A DNA stretch of 64,000 bases from Thalassospira indica (GCF_003403095.1 NZ_CP031555.1:372001-436000), one strand, 5' to 3'; counted from the stretch's first letter, positions 8,600 to 17,957 are shown. The notes: generated from the sequence alone by a model not told the origin. Made by a program: numbers and translations.

Positions 8600-10108
8600 G
8601 TGCTGTTCAATTCGTACGAATTCATTTTTGTTTTTCTGCCTGTCGTCTACGTGCTCTGCAATTACGGAATCAACTTTTTTCCAGGGGTTGCGCAAGGCAC
8701 ATCAAAGGGAAACGAAATAAGGGTCAAATTTCTTTTTGCTTCTAGTCTTGTTTTTTATGGATGGTGGTTCTGGAAGTACATATTTATCATTTTAGCCAGT
8801 ATTATAATTAATTTTTATGTTTCAAACCGCATGAATAGAGCGGGAAGTGCGCGCAGAAATAAGATATATCTGATTCTGGGTGTCGCTTTTAATTTGTCTC
8901 TTTTAGGGTATTTTAAATATTCATACTTCTTTGTTGAAAACATTTCTGAAATTTTGGGAAAAGAGATATCCTTTGAAAAAGTAATTCTTCCCATCGGGAT
9001 CTCCTTCTTCACCTTTCAGCAGATCGCGTGGTTGGTCGACCGGTACAAGGGTGAAAAAGGAGAGCACTCTTTTTGGCGTTACGGTTTGTTTGTGACTTTC
9101 TTTCCGCAGCTTATTGCCGGTCCAATCGTACATCATCGTCAGCTGATCCCGCAGTTTGAGCAGTTGGCGGATAAGAGAACTTGGCAAAATTTGTATCTTG
9201 GAACTTCAATTTTTGCCCTCGGCCTCTTTAAGAAAGTCATCATCGCCGACAGTGCCGCTCTGATATCAAGTCCAATATTTGATGCTGCTGCTGTTGGATA
9301 TCAGCCAGATTTTGTGCAGGCTTGGGTTGCTACTCTTGGATACACTTTACAGATATACTTCGATTTCAGCGCCTATTCGGACATGGCTGTCGGCATAGGA
9401 CTTATTTTTGGGATGCGATTGCCGATCAACTTCGCATCACCCTACAAATCGACGTCAATTATTGAATTTTGGCAGCGCTGGCATATCACATTGTCTGCGT
9501 TTTTGCGTGATTACCTATACATACCTCTCGGTGGAAACCGGGCCGGTAGAACTAGACAGTTTGGAAACATTCTTCTGACGATGGCCCTTGGCGGATTTTG
9601 GCACGGCGCCTCATGGAATTTCTTACTATGGGGTGTGATGCACGGGCTATTTATTATTGCAAACCATGTATGGCGACTTCAAGTATCGTTGATACTACCT
9701 CGTTGGTTAGCATTTGGATCGACCTTACTTGTTGTAATCGTTGCGTGGGTTCCTTTCCGCTCTGCAGATATCGGTACCACAATCAGCATGTATCAAGGTA
9801 TGCTGGGGATGAATGGAGCTTCACTACCTATTTGGCTATCTTCAACGATGTTGAATGACCTGCCGTTTCTAAAATTCGATGGGTTAGGGCCGATTAATCT
9901 TTGGGTTGTAGTAACGATTTTGCCGGTGGGCTTTATTATTTCACTTTTGATGCCAAATAATATCGATTATCATCGGTATTCTCCTGAGTATTCGGAGAAT
10001 TTTGAGAATCGAATAAATATTTGGTCTGTTTTGTTCGTGAGATTCTGTTTTTCAATTTCACTTCTGAAGTTAAATGATGTTTCGGAATTCCTTTATTTCC
10101 AATTCTAA
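8600..10108 (+). CDS. MBOAT family membrane O-acyltransferase (AlgI/PatA-like)
   Basis: MBOAT proteins pass acyl groups across the inner membrane to periplasmic polysaccharides. The 502-residue protein starts at GTG 8600 (MLFNSYEFIFVFLPVVY, the family-typical N-terminus) behind an AGG. It contains FFPQLIAGPIVHHRQLIPQF, YFDFSAYSDMAVGIGLIFG, IEFWQRWHITLSAFLRDYLYIPLGGNR, and GGFWHGASWN with the invariant His335. About ten membrane spans are apparent. The gene is markedly AT-rich. Its 3' end overlaps the next gene by 35 bases, matching the usual pairing of MBOAT with an SGNH-like partner. A 268-base gap without visible features separates it from the ligase gene. Confidence 0.92.
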   Translation: MLFNSYEFIFVFLPVVYVLCNYGINFFPGVAQGTSKGNEIRVKFLFASSLVFYGWWFWKYIFIILASIIINFYVSNRMNRAGSARRNKIYLILGVAFNLSLLGYFKYSYFFVENISEILGKEISFEKVILPIGISFFTFQQIAWLVDRYKGEKGEHSFWRYGLFVTFFPQLIAGPIVHHRQLIPQFEQLADKRTWQNLYLGTSIFALGLFKKVIIADSAALISSPIFDAAAVGYQPDFVQAWVATLGYTLQIYFDFSAYSDMAVGIGLIFGMRLPINFASPYKSTSIIEFWQRWHITLSAFLRDYLYIPLGGNRAGRTRQFGNILLTMALGGFWHGASWNFLLWGVMHGLFIIANHVWRLQVSLILPRWLAFGSTLLVVIVAWVPFRSADIGTTISMYQGMLGMNGASLPIWLSSTMLNDLPFLKFDGLGPINLWVVVTILPVGFIISLLMPNNIDYHRYSPEYSENFENRINIWSVLFVRFCFSISLLKLNDVSEFLYFQF

Positions 10109-11027
10109 TTCTGCGGATGAACAAAATTATTGTCGTTTAGTGGTGAAATTTGCCATATTTACTATGGCATGGGTTCTTATATTAAGTAGTATTTGCTTGA
10201 CGTCGTACAAGCTTGGGATGACGGATTTTGCCTTCACTAAACTATTCGAATATCAACTAGAAAAAGTGAGAAATTCCTATCGGGTCGATACAGTTTTCGT
10301 TGGCGATAGTTCTCTTGGAAATGGCATTGATGCAGAGCTCTGGGAACAGCTTTCTGGTGACAAGGCGGTTAATCTGGCCTTAACTGGTGTTTACGGCTAT
10401 GCTGGATCCTTGAATATGCTTCGGCGTGTTGTGCAGCAGGGGCGCCCCAATAGGGTGATTATTATGCACACAGGGGACATGTTTGCGCGAAATGTCGCTT
10501 GGGATGGTTGGCTTCATACTGCGCTCGGAATAAACGATTTTCTTGAGGTTCCAGTGTCTGAGATTCTGAGGACCTTTGCGAATTTTGACGGGTTGACATC
10601 AGCTGCTAGAGCATTGGTGCGACGATTAGGAACTCCAAGTAGCAGTTTAATAATAGATGACTATATCGCTCAAGGTGCGCCAATAAATGTAGGAAATGAG
10701 GAGCACTTCAAATTGTCTATAGATAGTTTTAACTCGGATAAATCAATTTTCCTCAACGCGTTAGGGGCTTTCTGCAATGAAAATTCGTTGGAGTGCTGGT
10801 ATGGCTTTGGCCCATGGTATGAAAAATACTGTGATGAAAACTCCGAATGGCTTGAGCTTGTTCTGTTGAAGGCGCAGGAGGCTGGGTTGAAAACGTTGCC
10901 GCGCCCATATTGTTTTAGCGAAACACAAATCGGCGATTCTTGGGACCATGTTGCAGTGCAATACAAGAAACTATCGACAAAGTACTATTTCGGCGAACTA
11001 AAATCCTCGATTGCCGTTGACCGGTAG
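10074..11027 (+). CDS. Membrane-anchored SGNH-hydrolase-like protein, MBOAT partner
   Basis: I do not recognise a named family with certainty. The 317-residue protein has one N-terminal membrane span (about 24-45), so the rest is probably periplasmic. VDTVFVGDSSLGNGID (about 71-86) resembles block I of SGNH/GDSL esterases, with Ser79 or Ser80 as nucleophile candidate. A C-terminal GDSWDHVAVQYKK may hold the Asp/His pair, though the spacing differs from the usual DxxH. It starts inside the MBOAT gene (ATG ATG at 10074), implying coupling. By analogy with AlgJ/AlgX and PatB it could transfer acyl groups delivered by the MBOAT protein to a glycan. Confidence 0.6.
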   Translation: MMFRNSFISNSNSADEQNYCRLVVKFAIFTMAWVLILSSICLTSYKLGMTDFAFTKLFEYQLEKVRNSYRVDTVFVGDSSLGNGIDAELWEQLSGDKAVNLALTGVYGYAGSLNMLRRVVQQGRPNRVIIMHTGDMFARNVAWDGWLHTALGINDFLEVPVSEILRTFANFDGLTSAARALVRRLGTPSSSLIIDDYIAQGAPINVGNEEHFKLSIDSFNSDKSIFLNALGAFCNENSLECWYGFGPWYEKYCDENSEWLELVLLKAQEAGLKTLPRPYCFSETQIGDSWDHVAVQYKKLSTKYYFGELKSSIAVDR

Positions 11028-11050
11028 GGGCCAGAAGTCGGATAGCTTCT

Positions 11051-11110
11051 GGACTTTCGAGTCTTTACCTGACCATCATACCCCAGCACATTTCTAATGT
11101 GCTGGGGTAT
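11051..11110 (+). repeat. Right copy of degenerate direct repeat (tRNA-Leu 3'-end remnant)
   Basis: The copy matches 6001-6060 in register. The first 19 bases correspond to the tRNA T-arm (15 of 19 identical), but pairing within the arm is lost, so this is a remnant, not a tRNA. It is followed by the duplicated terminator. A small separate stem, CCAGAAG/CTTCTGG (11031-11052), lies just upstream. Confidence 0.65.
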
Positions 11111-11120
11111 GATGGTTTTT
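11073..11120 (+). terminator. Terminator of the polysaccharide cassette
   Basis: A 19-bp perfect stem (arms 11073-11091 and 11097-11115) with a 5-base loop is followed by TTTTT. It contains the same core as the tRNA-Leu terminator, but the base of the stem is extended by CCATC/GATGG. It lies 45 bases after the last cassette gene. Confidence 0.9.
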
Positions 11121-11270
11121 GGACCGGGTTTTTCCTTCACTTCGTCTACCAAGCTCCTCAACAAACCTCAGTTCTAGTCTCAAAAACCACGCAATTGATA
11201 AGACTTTTGCGATGCGAGCCGTGGTTTGCTGTGTTAAGAACAGGCAAATTTTGACATTTGGAGAACCGCG

Positions 11271-11885
11271 ATGACCAATTTCCTCCATCTCGGAGATCTG
11301 CCCGATGACCTTGACCTTGGAAAGGTCGTGGCCATTGACAGTGAGACCATGGGCCTTAACCCGCACCGCGACCGCTTGTGTGTCGTGCAGCTTTCAAGCG
11401 GGGATGGCAACGCCCATCTGGTCAAGTTTGATGGGGAAGATTACAGCGCGCCGAACCTGAAAAAGCTTCTGGCTGATCCGTCTGTGTTGAAGCTGTTTCA
11501 TTTCGGGCGTTTTGACATCGCAGTAATGGACAAATATCTCGGCGTGCGCTGTGCGCCGGTCTATTGCACCAAGATTGCCTCTAAACTGGTGCGCACCTAT
11601 ACCGACCGTCATGGTCTGAAGGATGTGTTGCGCGAGACCGTCGGGGTCGAGATTTCCAAGCAGCAGCAGAGCTCCGACTGGGGCGCTGCCGAGCTTTCCA
11701 AGGAACAGATCGATTACGCGGCCTCGGACGTTTTGTATCTGCACAAAGCCAAGGAAGAGCTTGATCGTCGTCTGGCGCGCGAAGGGCGTACCGAGATCGC
11801 GCAGGCCTGTTTTGACTTTCTGCCGATCCGCGCGACGCTTGATCTGGCGGGCTGGGAAGAAACCGATATCTTTGCCCATTCATAA
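11271..11885 (+). CDS. rnd: Ribonuclease D-like 3'-5' exonuclease (short form)
   Basis: A DEDDy exonuclease of the RNase D family, expected to trim RNA 3' ends. The 204-residue protein carries Exo I VVAIDSETMGL (Asp/Glu), Exo II LFHFGRFDIAVM (Asp), and Exo III DYAASDVLYL (Tyr and Asp). It ends right after the nuclease domain, lacking the HRDC domains of full-length E. coli RNase D. Short forms of this kind are common in alphaproteobacteria. ATG 11271 follows GGAGAACCGCG. It precedes kdsD by about 160 bases. Confidence 0.9.
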   Translation: MTNFLHLGDLPDDLDLGKVVAIDSETMGLNPHRDRLCVVQLSSGDGNAHLVKFDGEDYSAPNLKKLLADPSVLKLFHFGRFDIAVMDKYLGVRCAPVYCTKIASKLVRTYTDRHGLKDVLRETVGVEISKQQQSSDWGAAELSKEQIDYAASDVLYLHKAKEELDRRLAREGRTEIAQACFDFLPIRATLDLAGWEETDIFAHS

Positions 11886-12046
11886 GGTCGGGATAAGGCC
11901 GGTTAACCATCTGTGAAGATTGGCGGTGTATGGGGGATGCAATAGAATTGACCCCCACGCCAACCGGGTTCATAGTTTTGGCCCAATGATCTTGCAAGAT
12001 GGGTCAAATAGCCTATCTCCGGGCGGGAAACGCTAACAAGAAACAG

Positions 12047-13066
12047 ATGACAGTGACCCCAGTCTCAAAAGACGTCTTAAACGAGTCCCCCAAAGTGCCA
12101 GCGCCGGCGAGTGACGCCGATCTTGCTATCGCGCGCCGTGTTCTTGATATCGAGGCCAATGCGCTGCGCGAGCTTGCAGACTCGCTTAATGGCGAGTTCT
12201 GTAACGTCATCAACCTGATCGAGGGCCTGAAAGGCCGTCTGGTTGTTACCGGCATGGGCAAAAGCGGCCATATTGCCAAGAAAATCGCCGCGACCTTTGC
12301 CTCGACTGGTACCCCGTCCTTTTTTGTGCATCCGGCCGAGGCCAGCCACGGCGATCTTGGCATGATTGGCAAGGATGACGCGGTTTTGGCCCTGTCCAAT
12401 TCCGGTGAAACCCCGGAACTGTCCGACATTATTGCCTTTACCCGGCGCTTTAACGTGCCGTTGATCGGCATGACCCGCAAACCGGAAAGCTCGCTTGCCA
12501 AGCAGTCCGACTGCCCGCTGGTCCTGCCGGCAAGCCCGGAAGCCTGCCCGAACAAGCAGGCGCCGACGACATCAACCACCGCCATGCTGGCCCTTGCCGA
12601 TGCGCTGGCCGTGACATTGATGGAGCGGCGCGGCTTTACATCCGAAGATTTCCGCACCTTCCACCCCGGTGGCAAACTGGGTCAGCGGTTGCTGCATGTT
12701 GATGATGTCATGCACGGGGTTGATACCCTTCCATTGATTTCGCCCGATGCCCTGATGGCCGAGGCGCTTGTCACCATGACCAGCCATTCGTTTGGCTGTG
12801 TCGGTGTTGTTGATGATGCCGGTGTTCTGGCCGGGATCGTGACCGATGGCGATTTGCGTCGTCACATGGCCGATAATCTGGTGGCAATGAAGGTGGGCGA
12901 TGTCATGACCGCCGGGCCGAAGGTCACCAGTGCCGATGCGCTGGCGGTTGAGGCGCTGGCCATCATGAATGACCGGTCGATCACATCGCTTTTCGTGCTT
13001 GATGACGCCGGTGTGCCGGTGGGGCTTGTCCATATCCATGATTTGTTGCGCGTTGGAGTGGCCTAA
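12047..13066 (+). CDS. kdsD: D-arabinose 5-phosphate isomerase (KpsF/GutQ family)
   Basis: Interconverts ribulose 5-phosphate and arabinose 5-phosphate, the first step toward Kdo for LPS. The protein (340 residues from ATG 12047) has a SIS domain (VVTGMGKSGHIAKKIAATFASTGTPSFF, then HPAEASHGDLGMI and SNSGETPEL), followed by two CBS domains (VDDVMHG... and VGDVMTAGP...) that may sense nucleotides. The open frame extends 16 codons upstream to ATG 11999; neither start has a strong ribosome-binding site. MTVTPVSKD looks more family-like. It is followed by lptC after 3 bases, in an LPS operon. Confidence 0.92.
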   Translation: MTVTPVSKDVLNESPKVPAPASDADLAIARRVLDIEANALRELADSLNGEFCNVINLIEGLKGRLVVTGMGKSGHIAKKIAATFASTGTPSFFVHPAEASHGDLGMIGKDDAVLALSNSGETPELSDIIAFTRRFNVPLIGMTRKPESSLAKQSDCPLVLPASPEACPNKQAPTTSTTAMLALADALAVTLMERRGFTSEDFRTFHPGGKLGQRLLHVDDVMHGVDTLPLISPDALMAEALVTMTSHSFGCVGVVDDAGVLAGIVTDGDLRRHMADNLVAMKVGDVMTAGPKVTSADALAVEALAIMNDRSITSLFVLDDAGVPVGLVHIHDLLRVGVA

Positions 13067-13069
13067 CGC

Positions 13070-13813
13070 ATGAGCAACGAGGGAACGCAACAGATCGAAA
13101 ACAGCGAAAAAAGCAAGCACCAGGTACGTGAAGAACGTCATGCGCGCGGCTTTTCGGAAGATCGCATGCCCTCGGCCCGGCGCAATGTGCGGATCAATCC
13201 GTTTCGCCGTGTCATCGTCAATATGCTGAAATTCGTGCTGCCGCTGATCGCAATGACGATCATGGCGCTGGTCGTCCTATGGCCGCAGATCGAACAGGTT
13301 CAGGATAGCGGTTTCCGGCTTGGCTTTTCGACCTCGCCCGAGGATCTGATGGAAAATGTCGCGATGAGCAATCCGCGCTTCTTTGGCGTGGATGGCAATC
13401 GCCAGCCCTTTACGGTGACCGCGAGCGAAGCGGTTGAAACCGACGCAACCGAAACCCGGCCCGATCATGTCTATCTGTCCGGTCCGCAGGCCGACATCAC
13501 GCTGAATGACGGATCGTGGATTGCGATGACCGCCAATGAGGGCTTCTATACCGAAACAGATGGGATGCTTGATCTGGTGGGGACGGTCAATATGTACCAC
13601 GATAACGGTTTTGAAATTCACACCGAGGAAGCTGAAATCGCCATGAATTCCGGCAGTGCCAGCGGTGGCGTGCCGGTTGACGGGCAGGGGCCGTTTGGCA
13701 CCATTGCATCGGATTCCGGGTTTGAGCTTGAAGACAAGGGGGCGGTGATCCGCTTTTTGGGGAAATCCCGGCTGGTGATTTTCGACAGTGCATTGAATTC
13801 GACGGAGCAATGA
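13070..13813 (+). CDS. lptC: LPS export ABC transporter periplasmic protein LptC
   Basis: LptC is the bitopic inner-membrane protein that passes LPS from LptB2FG to LptA. The 247-residue product has a charged cytosolic N-terminus of about 45 residues, longer than in E. coli. One membrane span follows (about 50-70, MLKFVLPLIAMTIMALVVLW), then a periplasmic beta-jellyroll of repeating strands (NPRFFGVDGNRQPFTVTASEA, GFEIHTEEAEI, IASDSGFEL). It starts 3 bases after kdsD and is followed by lptA, a diagnostic order. Confidence 0.88.
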   Translation: MSNEGTQQIENSEKSKHQVREERHARGFSEDRMPSARRNVRINPFRRVIVNMLKFVLPLIAMTIMALVVLWPQIEQVQDSGFRLGFSTSPEDLMENVAMSNPRFFGVDGNRQPFTVTASEAVETDATETRPDHVYLSGPQADITLNDGSWIAMTANEGFYTETDGMLDLVGTVNMYHDNGFEIHTEEAEIAMNSGSASGGVPVDGQGPFGTIASDSGFELEDKGAVIRFLGKSRLVIFDSALNSTEQ

Positions 13814-13823
13814 GAGGGAAGTC

Positions 13824-14717
13824 ATGATTGCGATGCCGCATCTCGCCCGCAAGACTGGAACGCTGCTGACACCCCTTATGCTGGGGGGCCTTATGCTGGG
13901 TGCGGCCGTGCTTGGCCTGTCGGCCATGGCCAGGGATGCTGCGGCCAACCCGCTTGGTTTGGCCCAGAATGGCAGTGGCGGGCTTGAAGTCGAGTCTGAT
14001 AACGGCATCGAATGGCGCCGCAATGAACAAATTCTGATTGCCCGTGGCAATGCTGTGGCAAAGCGGGGTTCATCGCGCGTCGATGCCGACGAGTTGCAGG
14101 CGCTGTATCGCGATCGCGACGGCAATAGCGAGATTTACCGCATCATCGCGGTTGGCAATGTCAAATTGTCGTCCGATACCGATGTCGCGGTCGGTGATCG
14201 CGCGGTCTATGACATTGACGAGGCGGTGGTTGTTCTGACCGGTGATAACCTTAAATACAGCACGCCCAATGAAACCCTGACGGCGCGCGACAGCCTTGAA
14301 TACTGGGAGACAGAGCGGGTTGCGGTTGCACGCGGGGATGCGGTCGCGGTATCCGAGGATCGCACGCTGCGCGGGGATGTTTTGACCGCGCGCTTTGAGG
14401 CCGGTTCGGATGGCGCAAATGAATTGCGCCGCATCGACGGGCAGGGCAATGTGAATATTCGCACAGTAACAGAGTTTGTTGTTGGCGATCAGGGCGTTTA
14501 TGATGCGAAAACAGGTATCGCCACCCTTATCGGATCGGTTAAGATCACCCGCGGGGAGAACCAGTTGAACGGGGATCGTGCCGTGGTCGATCTGAATACC
14601 GGGATCAGTCGTCTGACGGCTGACGGTAATGGCGATGGCAAAACCCGCGTTCGGGGCCTTCTGGTTCCGCAAAAAGACGAAAACAACAGCCCGGCCGATG
14701 CCGGGACCGGTAACTGA
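13824..14717 (+). CDS. lptA: LPS transport periplasmic protein LptA
   Basis: LptA forms the periplasmic bridge carrying LPS to LptD. The 297-residue precursor has a hydrophobic export signal (about residues 12-42, cleavage probably near AAA-NP). OstA-type beta repeats follow: [79 protein letters not shown] and [21 protein letters not shown]. It is longer than E. coli LptA (185 residues), with an extra repeat, as in other alphaproteobacteria. ATG 13824 follows GAGGGAAG. Confidence 0.9.
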   Translation: MIAMPHLARKTGTLLTPLMLGGLMLGAAVLGLSAMARDAAANPLGLAQNGSGGLEVESDNGIEWRRNEQILIARGNAVAKRGSSRVDADELQALYRDRDGNSEIYRIIAVGNVKLSSDTDVAVGDRAVYDIDEAVVVLTGDNLKYSTPNETLTARDSLEYWETERVAVARGDAVAVSEDRTLRGDVLTARFEAGSDGANELRRIDGQGNVNIRTVTEFVVGDQGVYDAKTGIATLIGSVKITRGENQLNGDRAVVDLNTGISRLTADGNGDGKTRVRGLLVPQKDENNSPADAGTGN

Positions 14718-14731
14718 GAAAGGTCGGTCAT

Positions 14732-15565
14732 TTGTTCTGGTCGCGCAAAAGCGTAAAATCCGACAACGCAAAGGCGACAGCTGTATCTGGCAGCGCACAG
14801 CCAACTGACGGCGGGGCAAGTGGCCCGCGCCTGATCACCACCAACAAGGGTCTTGTGGCGCATAATCTGGGCAAAAGCTTTAAGAAGCGCCCGGTGCTGA
14901 AAGATGTCTCGGTTTCGGTGCAGCGCGGCGAGGCGGTTGGCCTTCTGGGGCCGAACGGGGCCGGCAAGACCACCAGTTTTTATATCATTACCGGCCTGAT
15001 TGCCGCAGATCGCGGCACGATTTCCCTTGATGGGCGCGATATCACCATGATGCCGATGTATCAGCGTGCGCGCATGGGAATCGGCTATTTGCCACAGGAA
15101 GCCTCGATCTTCCGCGGCATGACGGTCGAACAGAACATCATGGCCGTGCTTGAAGTGGTCGAGGATGACCGCATCAAGCGCGAACAGTCGCTTGAAGACC
15201 TTCTGGCAGAATTTGCCATCGAACATTTGCGCCGCACACCGGCCCTGGCCCTTTCGGGCGGGGAACGTAGGCGTTGCGAGATAGCGCGTGCCTTGGCAGC
15301 CCATCCGAACTTTGTTCTGCTTGATGAACCACTTGCCGGGATTGACCCGATTGCAGTGGGTGATATTCGCGATCTTGTACGTCATCTGAAAGATCGTGGC
15401 ATTGGGGTCTTGATTACTGACCACAATGTGCGCGAGACTCTAGACATTATCGACCGGGCATATATCTTGCATGATGGTCGGGTTCTGATGGAAGGTGGTC
15501 CTGAGGAAATCGTCAGAAACGACGATGTACGAAGGGTTTATCTGGGCGATCGTTTCAGCCTTTGA
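14732..15565 (+). CDS. lptB: LPS export ABC transporter ATP-binding protein LptB
   Basis: The ATPase powering LPS extraction by LptFG. The 277-residue protein has Walker [10 protein letters not shown] (about 72-80), a Q-loop region [19 protein letters not shown], the signature [16 protein letters not shown], Walker [14 protein letters not shown] and the H-loop [12 protein letters not shown]. The QEAS-IFR and DEPLAGIDP wording is specific to LptB among ABC ATPases. The frame begins at TTG 14732 behind AAGG, and an N-terminal extension of about 35 residues precedes the ABC domain. It is in the lptC-lptA-lptB-rpoN order; lptF and lptG are not in the window. Confidence 0.95.
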   Translation: MFWSRKSVKSDNAKATAVSGSAQPTDGGASGPRLITTNKGLVAHNLGKSFKKRPVLKDVSVSVQRGEAVGLLGPNGAGKTTSFYIITGLIAADRGTISLDGRDITMMPMYQRARMGIGYLPQEASIFRGMTVEQNIMAVLEVVEDDRIKREQSLEDLLAEFAIEHLRRTPALALSGGERRRCEIARALAAHPNFVLLDEPLAGIDPIAVGDIRDLVRHLKDRGIGVLITDHNVRETLDIIDRAYILHDGRVLMEGGPEEIVRNDDVRRVYLGDRFSL

Positions 15566-15629
15566 TAACACCCACCAGACCGTCAACCAAGTCTAGGGGG
15601 AGTTCGGATTGACACGGGGTAGTGCATAA

Positions 15630-17210
15630 ATGGCCCTGAAGGCGCGTCTGGATCTACGCCAGTCCCAGTCACTTGTCATGACTCCCCAGCTGCAGCAGGC
15701 AATCAAACTGCTGCAATTCAATAATATTGAGCTTTCCAATTTCATCGACAGTGAACTGATGGAAAACCCGCTGTTGGAGCGGGCCGATCCCGGCCAGACC
15801 TATGCCGAGGCCGGTGATGGTGCGGTTGGCAATGGTGATGAAGGCCTTGATAGCCGATCAAACGACAATTTCACCGACCGCGATGACCGGTTTGGCACCG
15901 ATCGCCTGACGTCCAGCGAAACCATGGGCAGTGATGACGGCCCGCTTGATGTTTCAAGTGACGCACTTTATGGCGGCGAGGGTGAAATCACCCGCAACGG
16001 CGAACCTGTTTCCGGCAGCCATGATTATTCCGCGCCCTATAGCGGGGGTGCCGGTGGCGGTGCTGGCGGAGCGGCCGCAGGTGGGGATGACCTTCCGGGG
16101 CTTGAACAGACGCTGGCCGATGAAGCGACATTGCGCCAGACCCTTGATGATCAGCTTAATATCGCCTTTGCCGATGCCACGTCGCGTATGATCGGCAGTT
16201 ACCTGATCGATATGCTTGATGAAAATGGCTATATCAGCGGCGATCTTGATGAAGTTTCCGAATCCCTTGAATGCGATATCGCAGATGTCGAACGCGTTCT
16301 GAAGGTCATGCAAGGCTTTGACCCGGTTGGCATTTTTGCCCGCGATCTGGCGGAATGTCTGGAACTGCAACTGCGCGAACTCAACCGGTTTGATCCGGCG
16401 ATGGCGGCTCTTCTGGCCAATCTTGATTTGCTGGCCAAGCGGGACTTTGATCGCCTGCGTCGGGTGTGCGGCGTCGATTCGGATGATCTTCATGACATGA
16501 TCGCCGAGATCAAAACCCTTGATCCGCGCCCGGGCAAGACCGCTGATGGCGAAATTGCAACTCCGGTGATCCCGGACGTATTGATGCGTGCGGCAGGCAA
16601 TGGCAACTGGCACCTGGAACTGAATTCCGAAGCCCTGCCGCGGGTTCTGGTCAATGAAGATTATGTCGCCCAGATCGGCTCGGGCCTGCGCGATCGTGAA
16701 GAACGCGGCTTCATGAGCGAGAAGCTGCAAAGTGCCAACTGGCTGGTCAAGGCGCTGCATCAGCGTGCGACCACGATCATGAAGGTGGCCAGCGAAATCG
16801 TGCGTCAGCAGGACGGGTTCTTTACCCACGGGGTTGCGCATCTGCGGCCCCTGATTCTGCGCGACATCGCCGAAGCAATCGGCATGCATGAAAGTACGGT
16901 TTCACGTGTGACCAACGGCAAGTTCATGGCAACACCGCGCGGCATGTTCGAGCTGAAATATTTCTTCACCACCGCAATTTCATCTTCAGATGGTGGGGAC
17001 GCCTATTCGTCCGAAGCCGTGCGCCACCGGATCAAGTCCTTGATCGACAACGAAGAACCCAGGAAGATTTTGTCGGATGACAAACTGGTTGAGCTTCTGG
17101 GCAAGGAAGGGATCGACATCGCGCGTCGAACAGTGGCAAAATACCGCGAAGCGATGCGCATCCCATCGTCAGTGCAGCGTCGGCGCGAGAAAAAATCACG
17201 TGCTTCCTAG
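15630..17210 (+). CDS. rpoN: RNA polymerase sigma-54 factor
   Basis: RpoN directs transcription from -24/-12 promoters with enhancer-binding activators. The 526-residue protein has the glutamine-rich Region I (LDLRQSQSLVMTPQLQQAIKLLQ), a variable acidic Region II that is unusually rich in glycine (about 138-152, a run of Gly and Ala), the core-binding domain, and the C-terminal helix-turn-helix. The RpoN box is ARRTVAKYREAMRIPSS. ATG 15630 is spaced 64 bases from lptB. The lptB-rpoN-hpf-ptsN order is classical. Confidence 0.97.
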   Translation: MALKARLDLRQSQSLVMTPQLQQAIKLLQFNNIELSNFIDSELMENPLLERADPGQTYAEAGDGAVGNGDEGLDSRSNDNFTDRDDRFGTDRLTSSETMGSDDGPLDVSSDALYGGEGEITRNGEPVSGSHDYSAPYSGGAGGGAGGAAAGGDDLPGLEQTLADEATLRQTLDDQLNIAFADATSRMIGSYLIDMLDENGYISGDLDEVSESLECDIADVERVLKVMQGFDPVGIFARDLAECLELQLRELNRFDPAMAALLANLDLLAKRDFDRLRRVCGVDSDDLHDMIAEIKTLDPRPGKTADGEIATPVIPDVLMRAAGNGNWHLELNSEALPRVLVNEDYVAQIGSGLRDREERGFMSEKLQSANWLVKALHQRATTIMKVASEIVRQQDGFFTHGVAHLRPLILRDIAEAIGMHESTVSRVTNGKFMATPRGMFELKYFFTTAISSSDGGDAYSSEAVRHRIKSLIDNEEPRKILSDDKLVELLGKEGIDIARRTVAKYREAMRIPSSVQRRREKKSRAS

Positions 17211-17230
17211 CACGAATTTATCGAAAAAAC

Positions 17231-17244
17231 GCACCTTAAGGTGC
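17231..17244. promoter_or_regulatory. Perfect 14-base palindrome between rpoN and hpf
   Basis: GCACCTTAAGGTGC lies 20 bases after the rpoN stop and 28 bases before the hpf -35. Without a T-run it is not a standard terminator. It could be an operator or a weak hairpin; its role is unknown. Confidence 0.35.
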
Positions 17245-17271
17245 TGTAATTCAAGGGAACATACCCATATC

Positions 17272-17300
17272 TTGACTTGGTAATGACGAGGGAATATGGT
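17272..17300 (+). promoter_or_regulatory. Probable promoter of hpf-ptsN
   Basis: TTGACT (17272-17277) and TATGGT (17295-17300) are separated by 17 bases, about 60 bases before the hpf ATG. It would allow hpf and ptsN to be expressed apart from rpoN. Confidence 0.5.
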
Positions 17301-17360
17301 GCGCCCACCTACGAGAGGGGCACCAAACTGGTATGTCACTCAACCGGGGATAGGCGATCC

Positions 17361-17957
17361 ATGCAAATTACGGTTATCGGTAAGCAACTTGACGTTGGCG
17401 ATGCTTTTCGCCAGCACGTCGTCGAGACCTTGGACCCTGCAGTAGAGAAGTATTTCGATCACGCGATTGAAGCCACGGTGACCGTCACCAAACAGGCACA
17501 TCTCTATCACGCGCAGATTTCGGTCCATGTCGGCAAGGGCATGATGGTTCAGGCCAAGGCATCAGCGAACGAGGTTTATCCCGCGTTTGATGCCGCCTGT
17601 GACAGAGTGGCCAAACAGTTGCGGCGTTATAAACGGCGCCTGCGTGATCATCACGCAACCCGTGACCACTATGAGGAGGCTCGCCTGGAGGCGATCCACT
17701 ATGTGATCGCACAGGAAGATGAAGATCAAACGGACGATAATCACACAAATGGCTTTGAGCCAGTGATTGTTGCCGAGACACCCGATCGCATCGATACGCT
17801 TTCCGTTGGGGAAGCTGTCATGCGGCTCGACTTGGGGGACATTCCGGCACTGATGTTCCGGAATGGCAAACATGGCGGACTGAACGTTGTCTACCGTCGC
17901 TCGGACGGAAATATCGGCTGGTTGGACCCAAACGATAATGAAGCGAGTGGCGCGTGA
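17361..17957 (+). CDS. hpf: Ribosome hibernation promoting factor, long form
   Basis: Long HPF dimerises and inactivates ribosomes as 100S particles in stationary phase. The 198-residue protein has the N-terminal S30AE ribosome-binding domain (MQITVIGKQLDVGDAFRQHV to about residue 100, basic RRYKRRLRDHH) and a C-terminal dimerisation domain (DTLSVGEAVMRLDLGDIPALMFRN, then GGLNVVYRRSDGNIGWLDP), joined by an acidic linker. ATG 17361 matches the family start; an open frame continues 28 codons upstream but overlaps the promoter. Its stop overlaps the ptsN start. Confidence 0.94.
   Translation: MQITVIGKQLDVGDAFRQHVVETLDPAVEKYFDHAIEATVTVTKQAHLYHAQISVHVGKGMMVQAKASANEVYPAFDAACDRVAKQLRRYKRRLRDHHATRDHYEEARLEAIHYVIAQEDEDQTDDNHTNGFEPVIVAETPDRIDTLSVGEAVMRLDLGDIPALMFRNGKHGGLNVVYRRSDGNIGWLDPNDNEASGA

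Noticed and set aside
11031..11052. CCAGAAG/CTTCTGG stem read as a second terminator of the cassette or part of a functional tRNA.
   Set aside because: No T-run follows, and the adjacent tRNA-like bases no longer pair; the strong terminator lies just downstream.
17231..17244. Palindrome GCACCTTAAGGTGC read as a rho-independent terminator of rpoN.
   Set aside because: The two seven-base arms leave no loop unless inner pairs open, and no T-run follows. Kept only as a palindrome of unknown role.
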